DNA of 64,000 nucleotides from Agromyces bracchium. Its GTDB lineage: Bacteria > Actinomycetota > Actinomycetes > Actinomycetales > Microbacteriaceae. Below are positions 1 to 7,966 of the stretch, in pieces. A model generated the notes under the pieces. The model saw only the letters and a program-made list of their open reading frames with translations. It made no database searches and had not been told where the DNA came from. Position numbers and translations under genes: made by a program. The stretch spans positions 1-64,000 of the forward strand of contig NZ_WMLB01000006.1 of the NCBI RefSeq assembly GCF_009709675.1. Reading direction: 5' to 3'. Numbering within the stretch: the first letter of the stretch is position 1; every line of letters begins with the position of its first letter.

Positions 1-910
1 CGTTGATCATCGTCTGGCCGATCATCGCGCAGCCGCCCATGCCGCCGAACAGGCCGGAGAGCATGTTGGCGACGCCCTGGCCGAGCGCCTCGCGCGTCTT
101 GCCCGAGCGGGTGTCGGTGAGGTCGTCGACGAGCTTCGCCGTCATCAGCGACTCGAGGAGGCCGACGAGCGCCATCGCGAGCGCGAACGGCGCGATCGTC
201 GCGAAGGTCTCCCACGTGAGCGGCACGTTCGGGATGAACAGCTCGGGCAGGCTCTCGGGCAGCTCGCCCTCGTCGCCGACCGTCGGCACCTGCCAGCCGG
301 AGGCGACCACGACGACCGTGAGCACGACGATGGCGATGAGCGGCGCGGGCACAGCCTTCGTCAGGCGCGGCACGCCGACCATGATCACGAGGCCCGCAGC
401 GACGAGCGGGTACACGAGCCACGGCACCCCGACGAGGTGCGGCAGCTGCGCGGCGAAGATCAGGATCGCGAGCGAGTTGACGAACCCGACCATGACGCTG
501 CGCGGGATGAAGCGCATGAGCTTCGCGACGCCGAGCGCGCCGAGCACGAGCTGGAACACGCCCGCGAGGATCACCGTCGCGATGAAGTAGTCCATGCCGT
601 AGTCGCGTGCGACGGGCGCGATGACGAGGGCGACCGCGCCGGTGGCCGCGCTGATCATCGCCGGCCGGCCGCCGAGGAAGGCGATCGACACCGCCATCAC
701 GAACGACGAGAACAAGCCGACCCGCGGGTCGACGCCCGCGATGATCGAGAACGAGATCGCCTCCGGGATGAGCGCGAGCGCGACCACCAGCCCTGCGAGC
801 ACCTCGCGCGTGAGCAGGCGGGGCGTGCGCAGCGCGGTCAGCACCGACGGCTGGTCGCGGGTGCGGGTGCGGGCGTCGGTCGTGGCGTCGGGGCGCGCGG
901 GCGCGGACAT
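1..910 (-). CDS. SulP family inorganic anion (sulfate/bicarbonate-type) permease, partial at the window edge
   Basis: The reverse strand from an ATG at 910 gives about 303 uninterrupted residues and runs off the left edge of the window, so the C-terminal part (remaining membrane segments and any STAS domain) is not visible. After a polar N-terminus of about 30 residues the protein becomes strongly hydrophobic. It contains the SulP hallmarks [21 protein letters not shown] near residues 47-67 and [20 protein letters not shown] near 85-104. SulP proteins move sulfate, bicarbonate or related anions by proton or sodium symport or exchange across the cytoplasmic membrane. The substrate cannot be told from sequence. 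The gene is divergent from the MMPL gene at 1143. SulP identity is firm; anion specificity is unknown. Confidence 0.9.
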   Translation of the reverse strand, partial: MSAPARPDATTDARTRTRDQPSVLTALRTPRLLTREVLAGLVVALALIPEAISFSIIAGVDPRVGLFSSFVMAVSIAFLGGRPAMISAATGAVALVIAPVARDYGMDYFIATVILAGVFQLVLGALGVAKLMRFIPRSVMVGFVNSLAILIFAAQLPHLVGVPWLVYPLVAAGLVIMVGVPRLTKAVPAPLIAIVVLTVVVVASGWQVPTVGDEGELPESLPELFIPNVPLTWETFATIAPFALAMALVGLLESLMTAKLVDDLTDTRSGKTREALGQGVANMLSGLFGGMGGCAMIGQTMIN

Positions 911-1107
911 CGGGGTCCTCCGTTCGGCGGGCTCGGATGGAGCCGGTGGATGTCGAGGGCGCCCCGTCGCGCGCGGCCCTCGCGGGCCGAGCCGGCCCCC
1001 GGGCGGATGCCGCGTGCCGACGTGCCACTGTACCCGCTCCCCTCGCGCACGCCGATTCGACGGCGCCACCATCGTTGCGGAGCGTCGCCGCCCGCCGATA
1101 CGTTGAG

Positions 1108-1120
1108 GTTCTGTCAGAAC
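1108..1120. promoter_or_regulatory. Palindromic operator candidate upstream of the MMPL gene
   Basis: The sequence GTTCTG-T-CAGAAC is a perfect 13-base palindrome (6-base arms, one-base centre). It lies 22 bases before the GTG start of the MMPL gene and just ahead of the GGGGGGAG ribosome site at about 1129-1136. Its position fits a repressor site for the MMPL/YhgE pair. No dedicated regulator gene is adjacent, so the binding protein is unknown. Confidence 0.45.
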
Positions 1121-1142
1121 TCCACTTCGGGGGGGAGTAGGC

Positions 1143-4076
1143 GTGTCCTCGGCACTGCATGCGCTCGGGCGTTGGGCCTACCGTGCCCGATGGCTCGTCG
1201 TGCTGCTCTGGGTCGGGATCCTCGCGGTGCTGTTCACCCTCGCCGGCCTGCTCGGCACGGGCACGAACAACACGTACGCGTTCCCCGGAACCCAGTCGCA
1301 GGACGCGCTCGACTCGCTCGCGCGCACGTTCCCCCAGTTCTCCGGAACGTCGGCGCAGCTCATCGCGGTCGCGCCGGAGGGCGGCGATGTCACGGACCCC
1401 GACTTCGAATCGGCGGTCGACGACGCGATCACCGCCCTCGGCCAGGTTCCGCAGGTCTCGGCGGTCAGCTCGCCCTACGACGACCCGTCGTCGTCCGACA
1501 TCTCATCGGACTCCTCGGCCGTGCTCGTCACGATCCAGCTCACCGCCCAGGCGGTCGACGTCCTCCCGTCGACCTCCGACGCGCTGCAGGCGGAGGGCAG
1601 CACGCTCCAGGGGAACCTGCCCGACGGCTCGCAGGTGAGCGTCGGCGGTGCGCTGTACTCGCAGGTGAACCCGGGAATCGGCCTCAGCGAGCTGACGAGC
1701 GTGTTCATCGCCCTCGGCGTGCTGGTCATCACGTTCGGCTCGCTCGTGGCCGCCGGCATGCCGATCACCACCGCGCTCGTCGGCGTCGGCGCGGCCGTCG
1801 CCGTCGTACTCACGGGCACGCGCTGGCTCACGGTGACCTCGACCGCGCCGCTGCTGGCGGTCATGCTCGGCCTCGCCGTCGGCGTCGACTACTCGCTCTT
1901 CATCGTCTCGCGCCACCAGGACCAGGTGAAACGCGGAATGCCGCCCGAGGAGTCGGCGCCGCGCGCCGTGGCCACGGCCGGCTCGGCCGTGATGTTCGCG
2001 GCGACGACGGTGATCATCGCGCTCCTCGGCCTCAGCGTCGCACGCATCCCCTTCCTCACCATCACGGGGATCAGCGCGGCGCTCGCCGTCGCGACGGCGG
2101 CGCTCGTCGCGCTCACGCTCACGCCCGCGCTGCTCGCCTTCGCCCGTTGGCACGTCGTGCCGAAGCGGTTCCGTCCCGTACACCGGGAGAAGAAGTCGCA
2201 CCGGGAGAAGGCGGACCGGGCGGAGGCCGCGGAGGCGGGCGAGGCGGAGACCACGGACGCCGCGGACGCCGCGGACCGCACGAGTGCCGACGGCACGCCC
2301 GCCCGGTCGGATCCGGTGGAGGTCGAAGGCGCCGTGGCCGACGGGGACGAGGGCCCCGCGCCACCCGCGCCCGAGGTCGCCGCCCGCCCCGGCGGGTTCT
2401 TCGGCCACTGGGTGCGCGGCGCCATCCGCTGGCCACCGGTGACCGTCATCCTGATCACCGCGGTGCTCGCGCTCGCGGCCCTGCCCGCCGCGCACCTGCG
2501 ACTGGCGCTCCCCGACTCGGGGTCGCTGCCCGAGGGCGCGCCGGGCCGGGTCACGTACGACCTCATCGCCGAGCACTTCGGGGCGGGTGCCAACGGGCCG
2601 CTGATCCTCACGGGCTCGGTCATCCAGAGCACCGACCCGGTGACCCTCGTCGACGACATCGCGGCCGACGTCGCCGACGTGCAGGGCGTCGCGGCGGTGC
2701 CGCTCGCCACGCCGAACGAGACCGGCGACACGGCGGTGATCCAGGTGATCCCCGACGGTGCGCCGGACTCCGAGGAGACCGAGCAGCTCGTGCACCGGCT
2801 CCGCGCGATGCACGACGTGTTCCTCGAGGACTACGCCGTCGACCTCGCCGTGACCGGCTACACCGCACTCGGCATCGACATCTCCGAGCGGCTCGGCAGC
2901 GCGCTCCTGCCGTTCGGCCTGCTCGTCGTCGGCCTCTCGCTCGTGCTGCTCGCGATGGTGTTCCGCTCGATCGTGGTGCCGATCACCGCAGCGCTCGGCT
3001 ACGTCCTCTCGATCGGCGCGGCCTTCGGCCTCACGAGCCTCGTGTTCGTCGACGGGTTCCTCGCCGGCCCGCTGAACGTCGAGTCGGTCGGCGCGGTCAC
3101 GAGCTTCATGCCGATCATCGTGATGGGCGTGCTGTTCGGGCTCGCGATGGACTACGAGGTGTTCCTCGTCAGCCGCATGCGCGAGGAGTACCTGAAGAGC
3201 GGCGAGCCGCGGCCATCGATCGAGCGCGGGTTCGTGGCCTCGGCCCGCGTGGTCACGGCCGCCGGCATCATCATGTTCACGGTCTTCAGCGGCTTCATCC
3301 TGAACGGCGAGGCCTCGATGCAGCCCATCGCGTTCGGGCTCGCGACCGGCGTCGCGATCGACGCGTTCATCGTGCGGATGACGCTGACGCCCGCGGTGCT
3401 CGCCTGGTTCGGGCGGCACGCGTGGTGGTTCCCGGCCGGCCTCGACCGGGCGCTCCCCCACTTCGACGTCGAGGGCGAGGGGCTCGCCCGCGAGGACGAG
3501 CTCGCGGACTGGCCGGAACCGGGCGACGCGCACGCGATCGTGGGCGAGGGCGTCGCCGTGCGCCGCGAGCCGCGCCTCGTCGGCATCGACGTCCGCGTAC
3601 CGGCCGGCGGCGCGCTCGTGGTCGCCGGCGCCACGCCCGAGGAGCGCCGCGCGGTGCTGCTCGCCCTCACCGGCCGCCGTCCCGTCGTCGACGGCCGGCT
3701 CAAGTGCCTCGGGCTGGTGCTGCCCGTGCGGGCACGCAGCGTGCGCGCCGACAGCGCCGTCGTCGAGGTCGCGGCGCTCCGCGATCCCATCGCCGCGGCG
3801 GTGGATGCCGCGGCCGACGGCCCCGGTCTGCTCGCGATCGACGGGGTCGACCTCCTCGCCGACCCGGCTGCCCGCGACGAGCTCCGCGAGGTGCTCACGG
3901 GCGCCGCAGGCGGTGCGGAACGTCGGACGGGACATCCGCTGACCCTGCTCGTCTCGTGCGAGCGCGCGGAGGCGGCGGACGCCGTGCTGCCGACCGGCAT
4001 GGACCGGACGGTGCTCGAGCCCGCGGCATCCGCCCGCACCGCGACGGAGTCGGCCACGACGGGAGCTGTCACGTGA
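1143..4076 (+). CDS. MMPL family (RND-type) exporter with a degenerate ABC-ATPase-like C-terminal domain
   Basis: The 977-residue product starts at GTG 1143 behind a strong GGGGGGAG site. Residues about 15-37 form the first membrane span. Two MMPL modules follow, separated by a charged linker rich in Ala/Glu/Asp at about 350-420. The second module holds the conserved [16 protein letters not shown]-type segments. After the last span (about residue 750) comes an unusual cytosolic tail of about 190 residues. It reads like an ABC nucleotide-binding fold: [20 protein letters not shown] sits where a Walker A loop would be (about 815-835), but lacks GxxGxGK[ST]. A Walker-B-like [10 protein letters not shown] sits near 896-905. 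MMPL proteins export lipids or small molecules using the proton gradient. The stop overlaps the GTG start of the YhgE partner, indicating translational coupling. Substrate unknown. Confidence 0.9.
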   Translation: MSSALHALGRWAYRARWLVVLLWVGILAVLFTLAGLLGTGTNNTYAFPGTQSQDALDSLARTFPQFSGTSAQLIAVAPEGGDVTDPDFESAVDDAITALGQVPQVSAVSSPYDDPSSSDISSDSSAVLVTIQLTAQAVDVLPSTSDALQAEGSTLQGNLPDGSQVSVGGALYSQVNPGIGLSELTSVFIALGVLVITFGSLVAAGMPITTALVGVGAAVAVVLTGTRWLTVTSTAPLLAVMLGLAVGVDYSLFIVSRHQDQVKRGMPPEESAPRAVATAGSAVMFAATTVIIALLGLSVARIPFLTITGISAALAVATAALVALTLTPALLAFARWHVVPKRFRPVHREKKSHREKADRAEAAEAGEAETTDAADAADRTSADGTPARSDPVEVEGAVADGDEGPAPPAPEVAARPGGFFGHWVRGAIRWPPVTVILITAVLALAALPAAHLRLALPDSGSLPEGAPGRVTYDLIAEHFGAGANGPLILTGSVIQSTDPVTLVDDIAADVADVQGVAAVPLATPNETGDTAVIQVIPDGAPDSEETEQLVHRLRAMHDVFLEDYAVDLAVTGYTALGIDISERLGSALLPFGLLVVGLSLVLLAMVFRSIVVPITAALGYVLSIGAAFGLTSLVFVDGFLAGPLNVESVGAVTSFMPIIVMGVLFGLAMDYEVFLVSRMREEYLKSGEPRPSIERGFVASARVVTAAGIIMFTVFSGFILNGEASMQPIAFGLATGVAIDAFIVRMTLTPAVLAWFGRHAWWFPAGLDRALPHFDVEGEGLAREDELADWPEPGDAHAIVGEGVAVRREPRLVGIDVRVPAGGALVVAGATPEERRAVLLALTGRRPVVDGRLKCLGLVLPVRARSVRADSAVVEVAALRDPIAAAVDAAADGPGLLAIDGVDLLADPAARDELREVLTGAAGGAERRTGHPLTLLVSCERAEAADAVLPTGMDRTVLEPAASARTATESATTGAVT

Positions 4077-5950
4077 GCGACGCCGCGAGCGACCCCGCGT
4101 TCTCGTCCAGCGAGGGCGCCGAGCGGCTCGGCGTCCTCGGGATCGTCGGCGTCCTGCTCCTGCCGCTCGCGATCGCGGGCCTGCTCGCATGGGGGCTCGC
4201 GGCGCCCGTGAGCGACTTCGACCGGGTCACCGCCGCCGTCGTCAACGACGACGAGCCCGTGCAGCTGAACGGCCAGACCGTGCCCCTCGGCCGGGAGTTC
4301 GCGGCCGGCCTCATCGGGGGCATCGCCGGCGAGGGCGCGCCCGACGACCCCGGGCCCGACGCGACCGCGACGCCCGCACCGAGCGGACCGAACTTCACGT
4401 GGATCCTGACCAACGACGACGACGCCGCGACCGGGCTGCGGGACGGGCGGTACGCCGCGGTGCTCACCATCCCGCCGTCGTTCTCGGCGGACGCGACCTC
4501 GATCTCGGGGCCCGCGGCGGATGCCGTGCACGCGACCCTGCACGTGCAGACGACGCCCTCGTCGGCCTACCTCGACCCCGCGCTCACCGAGGTCATCACG
4601 CAGGCGGCCGTGGCGACCTTCAACGCCCAGCTCACCGAGCGCTACCTGGGCAACGTCTACCAGGGGTTCAACACGATCAACGAGCAGATCGGCCAGGCCG
4701 CCGACGGCGCCGCCGAACTCGCGTCGGGCGCATCGTCGCTCGCGAGCGGTGCGGGCTCGCTCGCGGCAGGCACGTCGCAGCTCGCGACCGGGCTCGACTC
4801 GCTCGACGCCGGAGCCGCCTCGCTCGCGGCGGGGCTCGCACAGCTCGACGCGTCGGTGCAGGCGCTGCCCTCGGACACCGCCCAGCTCGCGACGGGCTCG
4901 GCCCAGGTCGCCGCAGCGCTCGACGCGATCGCCGCGGCGCTCGACGGCGCGACCGCCGACGTCGCCCGGGTCGTCGACGACCTGTGCGCGGCTCGCCCCG
5001 GTGCGATCTGCGATCGCGGTCGGAGCGTGCTCTCGCGCGTCCAGGCCGTCGACGGCGATGTCGACGCGCTCGCCTCCGGGGCCGACCAGGTCGCCGCGGG
5101 CAACGCCGAGCTCGCCGCCGGCATGCCGGGGCTCGTGGCCGGCGCGGACGCGTCGGCGGCGGGTGCGAACGAGGTGGCGGCCGGCGCCGCGGAGAGCGCG
5201 GCGGGCGGCGAGCAGGTGAACGCGGGCGCGCAGGAGGTGGCGGCCGGCGCCGACGAGACCTCGTCGGGGGCCGCGCAGCTCTCAGACGGACTCGCGCAGG
5301 CGGTCGAGCAGATCCCCACGTACTCCGACTCCGACATCACGACGCTCTCGTCGGTCGTCGCGCAGCCGACCCGGACCGACGTCGCGGTGCCCGCGAGCGG
5401 AACCCAGTCGGTGCCGCTCTTCGCGACCTTCGCGCTCTGGGTGGGCGCGATCGTGCTGGCGCTCGCCCGTCGCGCGGTGCCGCAGCGCCGGCTGCTCACC
5501 TCCGCGTCGACGGTCTCGATCACGGGGCGCTCGATCTGGCCCGGCGCGGCGCTCGGCGCGGGCCAGGGGCTGCTCGTCGGCCTCGCCCTGCAACCCGCCC
5601 TCGACGCCGAGGTCGCCGCGCGCGTCGGCTTCGCCGCGGCCGCGGTGTTCATCGGCACGGTGTTCGCGCTCGTGAACCACGGACTCGCGGCGGGCTTCGG
5701 CGGGCCCGGCCGGACCGCGGCCGCGATCGCCGCGGTGATCGGCCTGGCGGCGGGGGTCTCCTCGACCGTGCCCGCCGCGATCGCGAACACCGCGAACCTC
5801 GTCCCGACCGGCCCGGGGCACAGCCTGCTCCTCGCCGGGCTCGGCGTCGGCTCCGGCTGGGGCGACCTCGTCGCGCTGGTCGTGTACGCCGCGATCGGCG
5901 TCGCGCTCGTGGTCCTGGGCGTCTCCCGGCATCGCACCGCCGCGGGCTGA
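4073..5950 (+). CDS. YhgE/Pip domain membrane protein, partner of the MMPL exporter
   Basis: The 625-residue protein starts at GTG 4073, inside the GTGA overlap with the MMPL stop. It has one N-terminal membrane span (about 20-42) and then a long extracytoplasmic region. About residues 205-410 of that region are low-complexity repeats of the form LASGA-SLAAG-QLATG, the heptad-like repeats typical of YhgE/Pip proteins. Four to six spans follow from about 445 to the end. These proteins are ABC-2-permease-like and are related to phage infection protein Pip; in actinobacteria they often neighbour MMPL or ABC genes. Coupling to the MMPL gene suggests a two-component envelope export machine. Family assignment is firm; the joint function is inference. 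Confidence 0.85.
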   Translation: MSDAASDPAFSSSEGAERLGVLGIVGVLLLPLAIAGLLAWGLAAPVSDFDRVTAAVVNDDEPVQLNGQTVPLGREFAAGLIGGIAGEGAPDDPGPDATATPAPSGPNFTWILTNDDDAATGLRDGRYAAVLTIPPSFSADATSISGPAADAVHATLHVQTTPSSAYLDPALTEVITQAAVATFNAQLTERYLGNVYQGFNTINEQIGQAADGAAELASGASSLASGAGSLAAGTSQLATGLDSLDAGAASLAAGLAQLDASVQALPSDTAQLATGSAQVAAALDAIAAALDGATADVARVVDDLCAARPGAICDRGRSVLSRVQAVDGDVDALASGADQVAAGNAELAAGMPGLVAGADASAAGANEVAAGAAESAAGGEQVNAGAQEVAAGADETSSGAAQLSDGLAQAVEQIPTYSDSDITTLSSVVAQPTRTDVAVPASGTQSVPLFATFALWVGAIVLALARRAVPQRRLLTSASTVSITGRSIWPGAALGAGQGLLVGLALQPALDAEVAARVGFAAAAVFIGTVFALVNHGLAAGFGGPGRTAAAIAAVIGLAAGVSSTVPAAIANTANLVPTGPGHSLLLAGLGVGSGWGDLVALVVYAAIGVALVVLGVSRHRTAAG

Positions 5951-5969
5951 GCCCGGCGCTCCCGGTCGG

Positions 5970-7835
5970 TCAGCGCTCGGCGGCGGTCTCGGGCGGAGCG
6001 TCGACCGAGGCCTCGAGCGAACGGATGAGGCTGCGCGAGTCCCAAGGGCCGATGTGCCTTCGGCCGTTGACGAAGAACGTCGGCGTCGAGTGCAGGTCCA
6101 TGAGCTCGGCGTCGATCTGGTCGTCCTCGACGCGGCGCACGACGGCCGGCGAGCGCAGGTCCTCGAGGAACCTCGGGACGTCGAGGCCGAGCTCCTCGGC
6201 GTACCGGCAGAGGTCGTCGGTCTCGAGCGCGTCCTGGTGCTGGAAGAGCGTGCGCGACATGTCGAGGAAGCGGCCCTGCAGCGCCGCGGCCTCGTAGGCC
6301 TGGGCGGCGAGCTTGGCGTGCGGGTGCACGCCCTCGAGCGGGAGATGCCGCCAGACCCAGCAGACCTCGTCGCCGAACCGGCGGATCACCTGGTCGATGG
6401 AGCCGGTCGCGCGAGAGCAGAACGGGCACTCGAAGTCACCGTATTCGACGATCTGGTAGGGCGCGTCGGGCCGGCCGCGATAGTGGTCGCGCGCGGGATC
6501 GAACGGCCGCGCGAGCACCTTGCCGACCGCCTGCGGGGGGCTCAGCCGATCGGCGATCGCGAAGATCGCCCACCCGAGACCGAAGGCGACGAGGGATGCG
6601 GTGAGCACGCCGACGCGACCGTGGTCCTGCGCCTCGCCGTCGGCGAGCGCGATGCCCACGATGAAGAGCGAGATCGTGAAGCCGATGCCCGACAGCGCCG
6701 CGCCGCCCGCGACGCGCGGCATCCCCAGCCCCGGTGCGAGCTTGCCCATGCCGGTGGCGCGGACGATCGCGGTCGCGGCGGTGATGCCGACGAACTTGCC
6801 CACGACGAGGCCGGCGATGATCGCCCATGTGAGCGGCGAGCTGAACGCGGCGGCGAGCGTCTCGGCGTCGAGGTGCACCCCGGCGTTCGCGAGCGCGAAG
6901 ATCGGCAGCACGAGGAAGGCGATGTAGGGCCCCCACTCGGCCTGCAGCCGGTCGTTGATCGACAGCGACTCGCGGAGGCTCCGGTTCACGGCGGCCGCGT
7001 ACTGGGCGCTCGGCGACTCGCGGAACGCGCGCGTGAGTTCCTCGGTGCGCTCGACCTCGCTGCGGCGCGGCGGGAACACGGGGATGAGCAGTGCGACCGC
7101 CACCCCGGCGAGCGTCGGATGGATGCCGGCCATGGCGATCGCGATCCAGAGCCCGATGCCGAGCACCCCGTAGGCGAGGCCGCGGCCGGCGCGGAGGTAC
7201 CTGACGAGCGCGATCGCGACCATGAGGACGGCCGCGACCGCGAGCGGCACGAGGTCGAGCCCCGAGTTGTAGAAGATGCCGATCGCGAGAAGCGCCCCGA
7301 CGTCGTCGACCACGGCGAGCGTGAGCAGGAACGTGCGGAGCCGTGCCGGGAACGGCGGGCCGATGATCGCGAGGGCGCCCAGCAGGAAGGCCGTGTCGGA
7401 CGAGATCACCACGCCCCACGCCGCGAGCTCACCGGTGGGGAGTGCGATGACCACGAACAGCAGCGCGGGGACCACGAGCCCGGCGATCGCCGCGACGATC
7501 GGGACGATGGCGCGCGACCGGTCGGTGAGCTCGCCGATCGTGAACTCGCGTTTCACCTCGAGGCCGACGACGAAGAAGAAGAGCGTCATGAGCCCGTCGT
7601 TCACGACGTCGTGCAGCGTGGCGTGCAGCTGCCACTCGCCCAGCCCGATCTCGAGCTCGGTCTCCCAGAACGCCTCGTACGTCGAACCCCACGGCGAGTT
7701 CGCCCAGAGGATGGCGAGCACGGTGCCGACGAGCAGCAGCGCGGCCGCCGACCGGTCGCTCGAGCCGCGGCGCAGGCGCACCTTGCGACGGGCGGCGCTC
7801 GTCGTCGTGTCGGGTGCGGAGGCTGGCGCACTCAT
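5970..7835 (-). CDS. nhaA: NhaA Na+/H+ antiporter fused to a DsbA-like thioredoxin domain
   Basis: The 621-residue product begins at ATG 7835. Residues about 30-425 form an NhaA-type antiporter with about twelve spans, including GLEVKREFTIGEL and the core segment VVDDVGALLAIGIFY with the paired Asp residues of NhaA transport. Residues about 450-610 form a DsbA-fold thioredoxin domain with the redox pair Cys470-Pro-Phe-Cys473 and the cis-proline segment HSTPTFFVNG. NhaA exchanges protons for sodium or lithium across the cytoplasmic membrane and supports pH and salt homeostasis. The fused disulfide domain occurs in many actinobacterial NhaA proteins; its purpose is not settled. The gene is convergent with the YhgE gene and lies downstream of the sulfur-transfer gene on the same strand. 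Confidence 0.93.
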   Translation of the reverse strand: MSAPASAPDTTTSAARRKVRLRRGSSDRSAAALLLVGTVLAILWANSPWGSTYEAFWETELEIGLGEWQLHATLHDVVNDGLMTLFFFVVGLEVKREFTIGELTDRSRAIVPIVAAIAGLVVPALLFVVIALPTGELAAWGVVISSDTAFLLGALAIIGPPFPARLRTFLLTLAVVDDVGALLAIGIFYNSGLDLVPLAVAAVLMVAIALVRYLRAGRGLAYGVLGIGLWIAIAMAGIHPTLAGVAVALLIPVFPPRRSEVERTEELTRAFRESPSAQYAAAVNRSLRESLSINDRLQAEWGPYIAFLVLPIFALANAGVHLDAETLAAAFSSPLTWAIIAGLVVGKFVGITAATAIVRATGMGKLAPGLGMPRVAGGAALSGIGFTISLFIVGIALADGEAQDHGRVGVLTASLVAFGLGWAIFAIADRLSPPQAVGKVLARPFDPARDHYRGRPDAPYQIVEYGDFECPFCSRATGSIDQVIRRFGDEVCWVWRHLPLEGVHPHAKLAAQAYEAAALQGRFLDMSRTLFQHQDALETDDLCRYAEELGLDVPRFLEDLRSPAVVRRVEDDQIDAELMDLHSTPTFFVNGRRHIGPWDSRSLIRSLEASVDAPPETAAER

Positions 7836-7887
7836 GCGCCAATGCTAGGGGCGGATGCCCCGAACGCGGGAGAACACGGGGAATGCT

Positions 7888-7916
7888 CTCCGGACCCCGT
7901 TCGGGGGTCGCCGGAG
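7888..7916 (-). terminator. Stem-loop after the CoA-disulfide-reductase-like gene
   Basis: An extended hairpin forms from CTCCGG plus ACCCC paired with GGGGT plus CCGGAG around a GTTC loop. It lies about 50 bases past the stop at 7967 on the reverse strand and before the nhaA start at 7835. No T-tract follows, which is usual in high-GC actinobacteria. It may terminate transcription or be a palindromic site, because part of it recurs at 10577. Confidence 0.45.
7893..7907. repeat. 15-base repeat GACCCCGTTCGGGGG, copy 1
   Basis: This 15-mer contains the palindrome CCCCG-TT-CGGGG. An identical copy lies at 10577-10591, so the two copies bracket the 836-residue sulfur-transfer gene at 7967-10477. 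Copy 1 sits inside the hairpin at 7888-7916. Confidence 0.6.
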
Positions 7917-7966
7917 TCGCCGAGGTCGCCGCTGCGGTCGCCGCGGCGGGTGCCGCGCGTGTCGAC

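Noticed and set aside
437-5950. A very long rightward open frame upstream of and including the YhgE gene
   Set aside because: Only the part from 4073 is coding; the rest is Arg-rich shadow of the SulP and MMPL genes, a common artefact of high-GC DNA.
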